Shown in pieces: positions 54,611-64,000 of a stretch of 64,000 nt of DNA (position 1 is its first letter; each line of letters opens with the position of its first letter). The notes beneath the pieces are model-generated. The model ran no database searches and was not told where the DNA came from. It saw only the letters and a program-made list of their open reading frames with translations. Source of the DNA: Unio delphinus (lineage: Eukaryota > Mollusca > Bivalvia > Unionida > Unionidae); NCBI GenBank assembly GCA_029339505.1, contig JAQISU010000070.1:629001-693000 (forward strand), in the 5' to 3' direction. The position numbers were made by a program, and so were the translations under genes.

Positions 54611-55306
54611 GGCACCCAACAAAAGAATACATGACAAAAGAGTGCCGACAAATGAGCGCAAGACAAAATAGCTCAATACCAAAAGAGAGCCAACATAAGA
54701 GCGCAAGACAAAATAGCGCAAATAGTTTTAGTAATTGAAAGTCTTATATGCTTAAAATGAAGTGTATTACAATTTAAATTAGAAATCACTTCTGCATAAA
54801 TTAGGTAAATGTTTAACTAAATTATAATCATTACTTAAAATGACTTAAAAGAAATTAATAACACTGTCTTCCCCATTTGTGACTCGATTGTTTCCATGTA
54901 AATTTTGTGTACAACTCTTATACTGTAATTTTGTAAATGTTGTAAACCTGCAGAACATCGTGAACTTAGATAGGAATTTGTAACTATATATACATGCCCT
55001 AACAGATTCTTTGATTGCTAGTCTGTTTGTACCAACATATATAGATCAAAGCTTCCATAGTTTGAAAACTTCTCTATATAACTATTTGATCACTTATATT
55101 TGATAGCATAGTTGAAAACATATTTCTTTTGCTCTCAAAATTGTTTTCATTATTTTTTAATTAAAATTTCTACCATTTGAAAACTTCTACTTGATTTCTA
55201 CTCTACTTGTTGGTATAATTTAATCGGCGCTCTTTTGTCTTGCACTAATTTGTCGGTGCTCTTTTGTCGGCTTGCTTTTGTTGTATGCTCTTTTGTCGGG
55301 TCACCC
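54611..55306. mobile_element. TIR element with iterated termini, inserted in the minisatellite
   Basis: About 696 bp. The left terminus is GGCACCCAACAAAAGAATAC, continuing with about seven iterations of a ~15-bp GACAAAAGAGCGC-like motif. The right terminus is its inverse (read inward GGGTGACCCGACAAAAGAGC) with about five iterations. Flanks TACAGCA and TACAAGCA suggest a 7-8 bp target duplication. The interior is AT-rich with no coding frame. Foldback-like; superfamily uncertain, hAT possible. Confidence 0.8.
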
Positions 55307-55315
55307 TACAAGCAC

Positions 55316-55918
55316 TAATATTGTGTGAACAAAGAAATATATGTGTAATAGCTTCAGCAATAGTATTATTGTAACTGACATACACATGTAATAGCTACAG
55401 CAATTGTATTATTGTAACTGACATACACATGTAATAGCTACATCAATAGTATTATTGTAACTGACATACACATGTAATAGCTACAGCAATAGTATTATTG
55501 TAACTGACATACACATGTAATAGCTACAGCAATAGTATTATTGTAACTGACATACACATGTAATAGCTACAGCAATAGTATTATTGTAACTGACTTACAC
55601 ATGTAATAGCTACAGCAATTGTATTATTGTAACTGACATACACATGTAATAGCTACAGCAATAGTATTATTGTAACTGACATACACATGTAATAGCTACA
55701 GCAATAGTATTATTGTAACTGACATACACATGTAATAGCTACAGCAATAGTATTATTTTAACTGACATACACATGTAATAGCTACAGCAATTGTATTATT
55801 GTAACTGACATACACATGTAATAGCTACATCAATAGTATTATTGTAACTGACATACACATGTAATAGCTACATCAATAGTATTATTGTAACTGACATACA
55901 CATGTAATAGCTACAGCT
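55316..55918 (+). repeat. 43-bp minisatellite, about 14 copies
   Basis: The unit TGACATACACATGTAATAGC, then TACAGCAATAGTATTATTGTAAC, repeats every 43 bp with very few changes (CAGCAATTG and CATCAATAG variants). It is the more uniform right part of the array interrupted by the element at 54611. Confidence 0.96.
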
Positions 55919-56065
55919 TTGTTTAAAGCTAGATAAGTTTGTAATTTTGTTCAAGTGATTTTGTTTGGAATGAAGTAATAATATTGCAAAATATTATGAT
56001 AAGACATTTAAAAAAAATTATATATAGTTGTTGCATTTTTAGGCTCTTTACATAACAAGAAAAAA

Positions 56066-56885
56066 GTGAAAACAAGCTTTGTAAATTTTAACAAATTATT
56101 TCCCTAGACAAACAAGGTAAAAATGTTTAAAGGAACTTAATAAAAGGTTTAATGAAACTGAGTTTGAATCCCAATGAAATCCAAAATGGAAGTTGATGAC
56201 ATGCTGTGGTCAGCTTCACACTAATGTGTCAACAAATCTTTGTTGAATCACAGAAAATAATATTCCAGTTTTTGAATTCATTGTAAATTTTAATATCTGT
56301 CCTTGTCCAAGAATTAATTTAGAGTACAAGTATTTCCAGGATAAATTAGTCTCTTGGAATCAAAATAATTTGAAGAAAACAAAATTATTAGCCCAAAAGA
56401 CAGTAACAACATAAAAACCTTTGACCTCTCCATTGCTTTGGCATAGAATGACTATTCTTTCTCCAAAAAAATCAATATTGAGCCTTAGTAAGACACAAAA
56501 TGTGTCTGAATTTTGGCCAGTCCACTTGAAAAACCTAATTGGTACACGTTATTTGTCATGTACTCCAAGTATGGCCTCAATTTCACTTTAAAAATCTTAC
56601 TCTAAGAAAGAATTGTTTAAAAAGTTGTTTACTTCAACTCTCACAAATTTCTTCATCAAGGTCAGGAACTAGGTCAGCATTAGATACCATGTTTCTATTA
56701 TTAGTGTTTATGAAAAACAGTCAGGTCAAACTGAACTGAATTTCTGGAAAATGTCAAATCCAGTAAATGAAGTTACATTACAGTAGCATGTAATGGAATT
56801 TTAAAAGACTTTAAAACTAACAAACAATTCAATTAAATATAAATTAAATCAAATATATATAACAGTGTCAAAGAAATTGACCCCA
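56066..56885 (+). repeat. Dispersed ~780-bp repeat R1, copy 2
   Basis: Colinear with 20740-21520: AAAACAAGCTTTGTAAATTT, then AGTTTGAATCCC with ATCCAAAATGGAAGTTGATG, AGGTCAGGAACTAGGTCA, and an ATCAAATATATATAACAG end. Diverged, non-coding, class unknown. Confidence 0.5.
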
Positions 56886-56889
56886 AATT

Positions 56890-57167
56890 TCTTATAATTG
56901 ACACCAATGACAAGAACCCATTGTAAAACACTTCAGGCCTTGACCGGAGAGCCAGAAAGATTAAAAACAATCTTTTTATGCCAACTTTTTGTTCAGGCTT
57001 GCTGCAAATCTTACTCCAACAGTAACTTCACTCTGAGTCAAGATAGATACTAGAGTATTCTCACAAATCTGTCAAGAGTCATTGTTCAATCTAAAGACAG
57101 GGATGGTTATATTGACACTGAGATGCTCGAAAATTGCGTATTCAGAACATCTCACAAGTGAAACAAA
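56890..57167. other. AT-rich non-coding DNA
   Basis: No feature recognised. Confidence 0.5.
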
Positions 57168-57303
57168 TACCTACACATTTGCCATAACATAAAATACCTA
57201 CACATTTGCCATAACATAAAATACCTACACATTTGCCATAACATAAAATACCTACACATTTGCCATAACATAAAATACCTACACATTTGCCATAACATAA
57301 ATT
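57168..57303 (+). repeat. 27-bp minisatellite, five copies
   Basis: CTACACATTTGCCATAACAT starts at 57171, 57198, 57225, 57252 and 57279. Period 27 keeps a minus-strand frame open (repeating ILCYGKCVG), an artefact. Confidence 0.95.
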
Positions 57304-57304
57304 A

Positions 57305-58552
57305 ATTCCTATTACGGTAAAACTTTTTGGTTCAGCCAGACAGACGTTCAACTGCCACTCAATCTACATTGAATCAAACATGGTACATGAAAATCCTTTT
57401 GACCCATTTGTCCCTAATCTTTTGGGGTGTTTCGGCTGCCAGACATAAGCAATGGCAAAGATGGGCAAAAGAGGTAACTAGTCTGATCAAGATGCAGGTA
57501 GAAGGACTATAAAGGACCATTGCACTTGAAACTCTCATGTGTGTGAACTGTCAAGCAGAACATTTCTTGTATTCTAGCGACTATCCTTGATGGAAATGAG
57601 TGGATTCAAAATATGCAACAGGACAGAGACATCAGCTTTCCTGAGGCCAAACCAAATAGAAGATCAAAGAATCAGCTGATCTGGTGACCAATCAAACTGT
57701 TGAATAAGTTTATGAATTCTAGACTGCATGCACACTGACCATCCTGATATCACACTAAGGAACCTCCTAGAGATTTTTTTCTCAAATATAACATTCTGTT
57801 GGCACTACATAGCCACTTGTGTGCTGAGATGCCTTCAAACACTACAACATCCATGCACAAGTTGCCTAATTGTAAGGGAGTTCACTCTTGTATTCTTATT
57901 ATGCATTGTAGGGGAAAGGTTGGTTAACTTGATTTGTTAGCATTTTCTGGTTCTTCTTTCCCTGACTCTTTCTGTTTTGTATTTCTTTCCAGCATATTGC
58001 TGTGATTAATGCTGTATTGCAATATCTTTATTCTGTTTATTTTAATAATTAAATTTTCTTTTTATTGTCTCTTCTTTGAAAAAAATATGTTGACAAATTT
58101 CAATTCCCTCAGAAGGCTCCTTGGTAATTAATATTACATCAAATACTTGCTGCTTGAATTGTTACTAGTTCTGCAGATTCTGAAGAACTTTTGCTATTTT
58201 TTGTATAATTTTGTAAGATATTTCTTTAGTTTTAATTTAATTGTTTTATGTTTTGAGTTTTCATGATGATAATAATGGCAAACAATTAATTGTCATCATT
58301 AAATTAATGGTTAATTGCTTTACCTGTTTTAGCTATTTAAATCTAAAGTTAAGAGTAGAGAGTTTAAGACTCCTGACCATGTGTCATTTGAAAACTAGAA
58401 ACATTTATTGAGATCTTCTCACTGATCTTTGAAAAAAATTGTTTTACTGGCTCATAGCAAACAGTTAATTGCTTTTCATCATAAAATGAATGCCAAATGG
58501 TTAATTTCTTGACATCTTTTAGCAATCAATTAAATCTGTAAAGTGACATTGT
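57305..58552. other. AT-rich non-coding DNA
   Basis: The stretch 57320-57620 is less AT-rich and has broken frames (57327-57512) but no recognised domain; it may be an unrecognised transposon relic. Confidence 0.45.
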
Positions 58553-59025
58553 TAGGGCATAACCAACTTTTGATCCGGAAATCGGATTCCACTGGATAGT
58601 ATGAACTTCCGATTAATCGGAGTCGGACAAGGCAGGAACGACCGATTCGGATAATAAAAATAATAAAGTTAAATTTCTATAGCACCGTGTCTAACACTGT
58701 GTGTCATTCGATAGTGTGTTAATAAAGTTAAATAAGAAGTCAGAAAAGTCCAATATGGTCAACACAAATACGCTGTGAGACAATCTATTTGAACTGGCAG
58801 GTGAAAACCGGAAATGAAGCCGGATATGGTAAAGTACTAAGTAACATGCTAGACACAGCAAAACCAGATACCAGAAACCCAGAAACGGAAGATGAAATTT
58901 TTTAGAAAAAAAAAATACAGATTTAGCATTTCCGATTAATTGAATCATATCCGGAATCGGAAAAATTTCATGCCCAAAATCTGGAATCAGAAATCAGTAG
59001 AAAAATGCTAATCGGTTATGCCCTA
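58553..59025. mobile_element. hAT element, non-autonomous, perfect 8-bp target duplication
   Basis: 473 bp with 12-bp perfect TIRs TAGGGCATAACC. GACATTGT lies on both sides (58545-58552 and 59026-59033). Subterminal GATCCGGAAATCGG / TCCGGAATCGG motifs recur. The minus-strand frame 58691-58948 lies inside it and is not a gene. Confidence 0.95.
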
Positions 59026-59033
59026 GACATTGT

Positions 59034-59842
59034 ATAAAGTTTAAGACTCATGACCTTGTGTCTTTTGAAAACTAGAAACATATGTTGATCTTTAGAACAA
59101 AATAGCTTTAACAGCTTATGGCAGCTGGTTGCGCTTTAGATACATAGAAGAGGCATGAAGATCCAGGTTAACTTCAATACATTTATTTAAAATCTAGGAG
59201 CTAATTTCATGCTGGTAGCAGTGGTCCATTGTCATCTGAATGTGTACATGTTTCTTTTCTTGCCTAGATGGTATATACATGCTTTTAGTGGTTTACACTG
59301 ATCAGGAAGTCAATCCTTGCATGTGAGGATGGACTCTTGAGGTCAGGGTCAGTTTCATGTATAGATTTGTCTTTTCATGTGTATGTGTGTATGTGTCCAC
59401 CCTGATTTTCATCCCATAGTTGTAGGTGGGGTGGACTTTGTTATGCTATATATAATGCATTGGATACAATTAAGAAAATCTCCATAATATATGGTAGTCT
59501 TATGGGCTGCCAGAAGGTTAACTATGGTTCCTTGGTAATCCACATCTTCATTGGTAAATATTTACTTTGAATGTGCCATTAAAAACATGAAGACAGACAC
59601 AATTGTAAAGTGGTCAAAGTTTAGAAAATGAAATGACAAACACTGCAGGTACAAAGAGTTAATGTAAATATGTATGTTTTTGTAGATATCTGTAATTATG
59701 TGATTATGTTGAAAAGACAACGGCGAGTGCAATGATCTCAATAATCATGAAGATATACCGTGAAAAGGAAAAAGTTCCATTACAAGTTGGATCACAATTC
59801 AAATTGCTTTACAACATAAAATTGTTAACAAAATGTCAAAAT
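59034..59842. other. AT-rich non-coding DNA
   Basis: Just right of the hAT element, TTTAAGACTCATGACCTTGTG then AAAACTAGAAACAT repeats a segment at about 58360-58400 on its left, an older local duplication. No gene recognised. Confidence 0.5.
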
Positions 59843-60104
59843 GGTATTGTTGTTGTTGTAGGGTTTAACGCCATTTTTCAGCACAGGATAGGCTATACAT
59901 GGCGGCCAGTACTATTGGTGAAGGAAGAACCTGGGAAAACCCCCGGAAAGAACCACCGACTCACAAGAAGCTACTGGCAAGCTTTCTCACATTACTACTT
60001 TAGTTGAATCTTAGACTCGAACCCACGCAGACAGAGGTGAGATGGCAGTGATCCTTAACGGAAAGTGCTTTAGACCACTCGGCCACTAGGGGGCCTGCCC
60101 CCTC
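59843..60104 (-). mobile_element. SINE-A copy, minus strand, perfect 12-bp target duplication
   Basis: Tail TTGTTGTTGTTGTAGGG, body GAAGCTACTGGCAAGC, and head CCACTCGGCCACTAGGGGGC in reverse. AAATGTCAAAAT flanks it at 59831-59842 and 60105-60116. Confidence 0.96.
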
Positions 60105-60364
60105 AAATGTCAAAATATATACACTGATGAAATGATCCAAAATTCAAGAAATATCTTAGTTTTAATACCAAAAGAAATTATGGCATGTTTCATTTGCAGA
60201 ATTATGAAATGCTTTGATTATGTGTATTCCTTAAGTTTATCATCTCCAAGAAGTCTGTTAATCCCCAACCCCTGTTGTGTTGTTTGTTTTTGTCTCTTCA
60301 GATATGATCACAATGTTTGTTCACTCAGTATCAGATAATTGTAAGATGAATGTTAGTAACAGAG

Positions 60365-60591
60365 GGGCGCCCCGAGTGGTCTAAAGCATTGTCCATTATG
60401 GATCACTGCCATCTCACCTCTGGCTGTGTGGGTTCGAGTCTCGGATTCGGCTAGTATGGGTATGTGAGAAAGCTTGCCAGTAGCTTTTCATGGGTCCGTG
60501 GTTCTTTCTTTGGTTTTCCTCCACCATTAATACTAGTTGCCATGTATAGCCTATCTTGTACTGAAAAATGGCGTTAAACCATAAAAAACAA
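60365..60591 (+). mobile_element. SINE-A copy
   Basis: Head GGCGCCCCGAGTGGTCTAAA, B box GGGTTCGAGTCTCGG, body, and an A-rich tail (CGTTAAACCATAAAAAAC). Oriented opposite to the copy at 59843 and only 260 bp away. Confidence 0.94.
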
Positions 60592-60599
60592 AACAAGTA

Positions 60600-61274
60600 A
60601 AAAAGGATTTAGTGTGATTGCTGTTACTGTTGTCTGCAGTGTTCATATAAATGATAGCATTGTATGTTGGTGGGATGTTATGTACTGCAGAATCCTTTTC
60701 CACAGTTAAAAAATCCAACTTTGAGAAAATCACTGTGTGATGTCATAGGTGTTTACATAAAGACATGTTCACATGTTTAATCTATTAAAAGGAATGCAAT
60801 AAAGGAAAACTTGCATGCTGCATACCTGTACTGTTTACCTTTAAATACCTTTTTGATAGCAGTGATTATCTGGTACACACATTTGCACTCATGTGCATTC
60901 TTATCAGGTTACTTCAAGGTGTGTGGCGACAAATTGAGCAATAGCAGTTGAAAGAATTTCTAAATATCATTAATCAATACCTGCTGTAACTTATAACTTG
61001 GATCTTAAATCCTGTATCATGTGTACTTCTCCAAGTCGTGGGCCGGATAATCAATTTTTAAAGCCACACCCTATTATGTAATCTAGTGGACAAATTAGGT
61101 TGTATTTCTTTAATCTTGATCTTGGATATAAGTCATTTCATAGGGTTTACTGATGGTGTCACAGTCATAAAAAAAAATGTTTTATAGGGTAGTTGTAAAT
61201 ATATATGTATAATTATTAATGCCTGTCTTCATTTTCATAACAAAACAAATATTATATTGCTTCCCATGTTATTT

Positions 61275-61277
<3 letters not shown>
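60600..61277. other. AT-rich non-coding DNA
   Basis: No feature recognised. Confidence 0.5.
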
Positions 61278-61309
<32 letters not shown>

Positions 61310-61595
61310 TGTCTGTATAATTGCTTGATTGTTATGGGTTTGAGTGTGTGTGTGTGGATTTTCTTGTCTGTGTAAAATTTGTTTGATTGCTTTGGGTTTG
61401 AGTGCGAGTGTTTTTGTCTGTGTATAATTGCTCGATTGTTATGGGTTTGAGTGTGTGTGTGTTTTAGTCTGTGTTTAATTGCTTGATTGTTATGGGTTTA
61501 AGTGTGAATGTGTGTTTTTGACTGTATAAATGCTTAATTGTTTTGGGTTTGAGTCTATATGTTTTTGCCTGTGTATAATTGCTTGATTGTTATGG

Positions 61596-61645
<50 letters not shown>

Positions 61646-61822
61646 AGTCTGTATAATTACTTTATTATTTTAGTTTGAGTGTATGTGTTTTTGTCTATAT
61701 ATAATTGCTTGATTGTCATGGTTGTGTGTGTGTGTGTGTGTCTGTGTATAATAATTCCTTGATTATTATGGATTTGAGTGTGAGTGTGTTTTTGTCTTAT
61801 TTTAATTGCTTGATTATTATGG

Positions 61823-61857
<35 letters not shown>

Positions 61858-62538
61858 AGTGCTTGATTGTTATGGGTTTGAGTGTGTTGTGTGATTTTGT
61901 CTGTGTATAATTGCTTGATTGTTATGGGTTGGAGTGTGTTGTGTGTTTTTATCTGTATAATTGCTTGGTTGTTATGGGTTGGAGTGTGTTTTTGTCTGTG
62001 TGTAATTGCTTGATTGTTTTGGGTGTGTGTGTGTGCGTGTGTTTTAGTCTATGTTTAATTGCTTGATTGTTATGGGTTTGAGTGTGAATGTGTTTTTGTC
62101 TGTATAAATGCTTGATTGTTTTGGGTTTGAGTGTTTGTGTTTTTGTCTGTGTATAATTGCTTGATTGTTATGTGTGTGTGTGTTTGTGTGTGTGTGTTTG
62201 TCTTTGTATAATTTGATTGCTTTGGGTTTGAGTGTTTTTTTGTCTGTGTATAATTGCTTGATTATTATGGGTTGGAGTGTGTTTTTGTCTGTGCATAATT
62301 GCTTGATTGTTATGGGTTTGAGTGTGTGTGTGTGTGTGTTTTAGTCTATGTTTAATTGCTTGATTGTTATGGGTTTGAGTGTGTGTTTTTGTCTGTGTAT
62401 AATTGCTTGATTGTTATGGGTGTGTGTGTGTGTGTTTTAGTCAGTATAATTGTTTGATTGTTATGGGTTTGAGTGTGAATGTTTTTGTCTGTGGATAATT
62501 GCTTGATTGTTATGGGTTTGAGAGTGTGTGTGTGTGTG

Positions 62539-62576
<38 letters not shown>

Positions 62577-62805
62577 TTCTTGATTGTTATGGGTTTAAAT
62601 GTGTGTGTTATTTTGTCAGTGTATAATTGCTTCATTGTTATGGGTTTGAGTGTGTGTTTATGTTAGTGTATAATTGCTTCATTGTTATGGGTTTGAGTGT
62701 GTGTGTGTGTGTGTGTGTTTTTGTCAGTGTATAATTGCTTGATTGTTATTGGTTTGAGTGTGTGTTGTGTGTGTGTCTTTGTGTATAATTGCTTGATTGT
62801 TATGG
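61278..62805 (+). repeat. GT-rich minisatellite, about 29 units of ~45-75 bp
   Basis: Each unit has TATAATTGCTTGATTGTTAT then GGGTTTGAGTG, a variable (GT)n run, and TTTTGTCTGTG. Unit length changes mainly through the GT count, with long GT runs near 61600, 61825 and 62530. The array abuts a SINE-A 3' end at 62806. Confidence 0.95.
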
Positions 62806-62960
62806 GTTTTAATACCAATATTCTGCACATTGACCATACATGGCTGCCAATATATCTGGTGGAGAATTAACCTCTGGAAAAATCAGTATTCCATAGGAAG
62901 CTAATGGCAAGCTTTCTCCTATACCCATATTGACTGAGCCAAGGATTTAGCCCCACATGG
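62806..62960 (-). mobile_element. SINE-A fragment, decayed, minus strand
   Basis: Reverse SINE-A 3' part: GGGTTTTAATACCAATATTC, ACCATACATGGCTGCCAATA, GGTGGAGAATTAACCTCTGG, GAAGCTAATGGCAAGCTTTC, then a decayed B box at about 62945. Confidence 0.8.
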
Positions 62961-62964
62961 GGGG

Positions 62965-64000
62965 AAGTGTGTGTGTGCGTGTGATTTGGATTTTAAACAA
63001 CTTTTTTACAAGTTTCTGTGTGTGTGTGTGTGTTGCAAACAATTTAAAAAGATGTATTTAATGGAATATTAGCTGAATAATTATACATTACTGGCAAATA
63101 CTACTTTTTCAGTCTCCTGGCAAAATGTAAAAAGCAAGTCATTAGGCCTGGTTATTAAAGAATTGATATCAGAATTTAAAGAAAATACTAATTGATTATT
63201 ATCACAATTGAATAACATCAATCATGAAGAGTTACTAAGCAGATAAACATAATGTTTCTTTTTAGAAAGCCATTTTGCTATTTACAGCCTTATAGGGGGT
63301 TTCACGGTTACAACGGAGTTACTGATCGTAGCGCCTAAAATTATCTCCCTTAGCTCCAATGCGCATGCCCACAAAAAATCTCCAGTTCCGGATAGTTTAC
63401 TGTTCTACACTTGAGTAGCGAAACATAAAGTTAACAAAGGAAAACCAATGAATCAATTATTTATGTCAAACTTATTTTGTTCATACTAGGAGAATAATTA
63501 TAGACAATAAATCAGATAATTAGATCAGTGTCCATACTTACATTATATCACATAATTAAATATTTCCTTTCCATACTTTAAGAATGTCAATTAATTAAAT
63601 TAAATACACTGTCCATATTTATATTATACCTGATAATATAGATTCACTATCCATAATTTCAGACACATTTGTAGGAACATTTCAACTTGCTCTTCAATTT
63701 TAAACATTTCTTGCACCTTTTTGGCTACATAACTTTAAAGAAAAATAATCTCAACAATTTGCATTTTTTATATGTTGATATATCATTCTTTCTCAGTTAC
63801 TTTCGTATGGCTAATAGTTCGTTTATAACACGAGTTAAGAAAGTTATTACACAAGTTCGATAAGGAAATTATAATACGAATTCAATCCAGCAGCTGATAT
63901 GTAATGCTAAATATTTTAAATCAGAAACGTTGTTGTTTTTATAAATCTTAAAAATGGAACAGTATATTAATGTATTCAGATGAATTTGACAAAGCAATAA
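62965..64000. other. AT-rich non-coding DNA with a small CpG-containing patch
   Basis: Short GT runs at 62970-63035. Degenerate repeats of a TGTCCATACTTACATTATA-like unit lie around 63470-63660. The CpG patch is listed separately. No exon recognised up to the window edge. Confidence 0.5.
63295..63425. promoter_or_regulatory. Possible promoter-like CpG patch (NRF1/ETS-like motifs)
   Basis: In otherwise CpG-poor DNA this 130-bp stretch has several CpGs, an NRF1-like TGCGCATGC (about 63359) and an ETS-like TTCCGGA (about 63387). These motifs are common in animal housekeeping promoters. It could equally be a young transposon end. No transcript evidence. Confidence 0.22.

Noticed and set aside
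57142..57351. Cys-containing repeat peptide on the minus strand
   Set aside because: Product of the 27-bp minisatellite; no start or splice context.
58691..58948. 85-codon minus-strand frame
   Set aside because: Entirely within the non-autonomous hAT element at 58553-59025.
60302..60340. Possible terminal exon: acceptor TTGTCTCTTCAG, in phase 2 with the 52155 donor and reaching a stop after 12 codons
   Set aside because: The phase match is attractive, but a 39-bp stretch with an early stop is easily met by chance and would need an 8-kb intron; RNA-seq needed.

Overview
This is an AT-rich, intron- and repeat-dominated window of an animal nuclear genome. The evidence is an absence of long ORFs, GT-AG bounded exon candidates, tRNA-derived SINEs, Penelope-like elements with GIY-YIG endonuclease, hAT and TA-target MITEs, a Helitron-like element, and abundant mini- and microsatellites. 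The combination would fit a lophotrochozoan such as a mollusc, but no single sequence here proves the species. There are no operons, rRNA genes or genuine tRNA genes.

Host coding content is very small. Two plus-strand stretches look like real exons of a spliced gene or genes: 36947-37150 (Ser/Pro-rich, clean acceptor and GTGAGT donor) and about 51608-52155 (a low-complexity, nuclear-looking N-terminal exon with a GTAAGT donor). I do not recognise either product. If both belong to one gene, its intron is over 14 kb and is filled with transposon insertions.

Layout. 0-9.6 kb: a decayed hAT (ZBED-type) transposase, SINE fragments, degenerate tandem repeats and two hAT MITEs. 10-13 kb: a decayed plus-strand Penelope-like element (RT plus GIY-YIG) split by a SINE. 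13-20 kb: SINEs, a TA-target MITE next to a minisatellite resembling its terminal repeat, a SINE split by a hAT MITE, and a second solo hAT MITE. 20-30 kb: mostly unique AT-rich DNA with SINEs, a TIR MITE and a 55-bp minisatellite. 30.8-35.9 kb: a roughly 103-copy 49-bp satellite with higher-order structure. 36-42 kb: exon candidate, nested inverted SINEs, a 5'-truncated minus-strand Penelope-like element and MITEs. 44.4-46 kb: a cluster of hAT MITE, TA microsatellite, Helitron-like element and a hAT element inserted at the Helitron terminus. 46-61 kb: exon candidate, minisatellites (one array apparently split by a foldback-like TIR element), hAT elements and SINEs. 61.3-62.8 kb: a GT-rich minisatellite ending in a SINE fragment.

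The best supported content is the transposon archaeology. Many insertions can be delimited to the base by target-site duplications (TSDs): six hAT-type elements with 8-bp TSDs (five perfect, one 7/8), and several SINE insertions with 10-14 bp TSDs. No defence system, CRISPR array or prokaryotic-type cluster is present. The most unusual structures are the 49-bp satellite (three monomers equal 147 bp), minisatellites that appear to have grown from transposon ends, and an array cut by a transposon.
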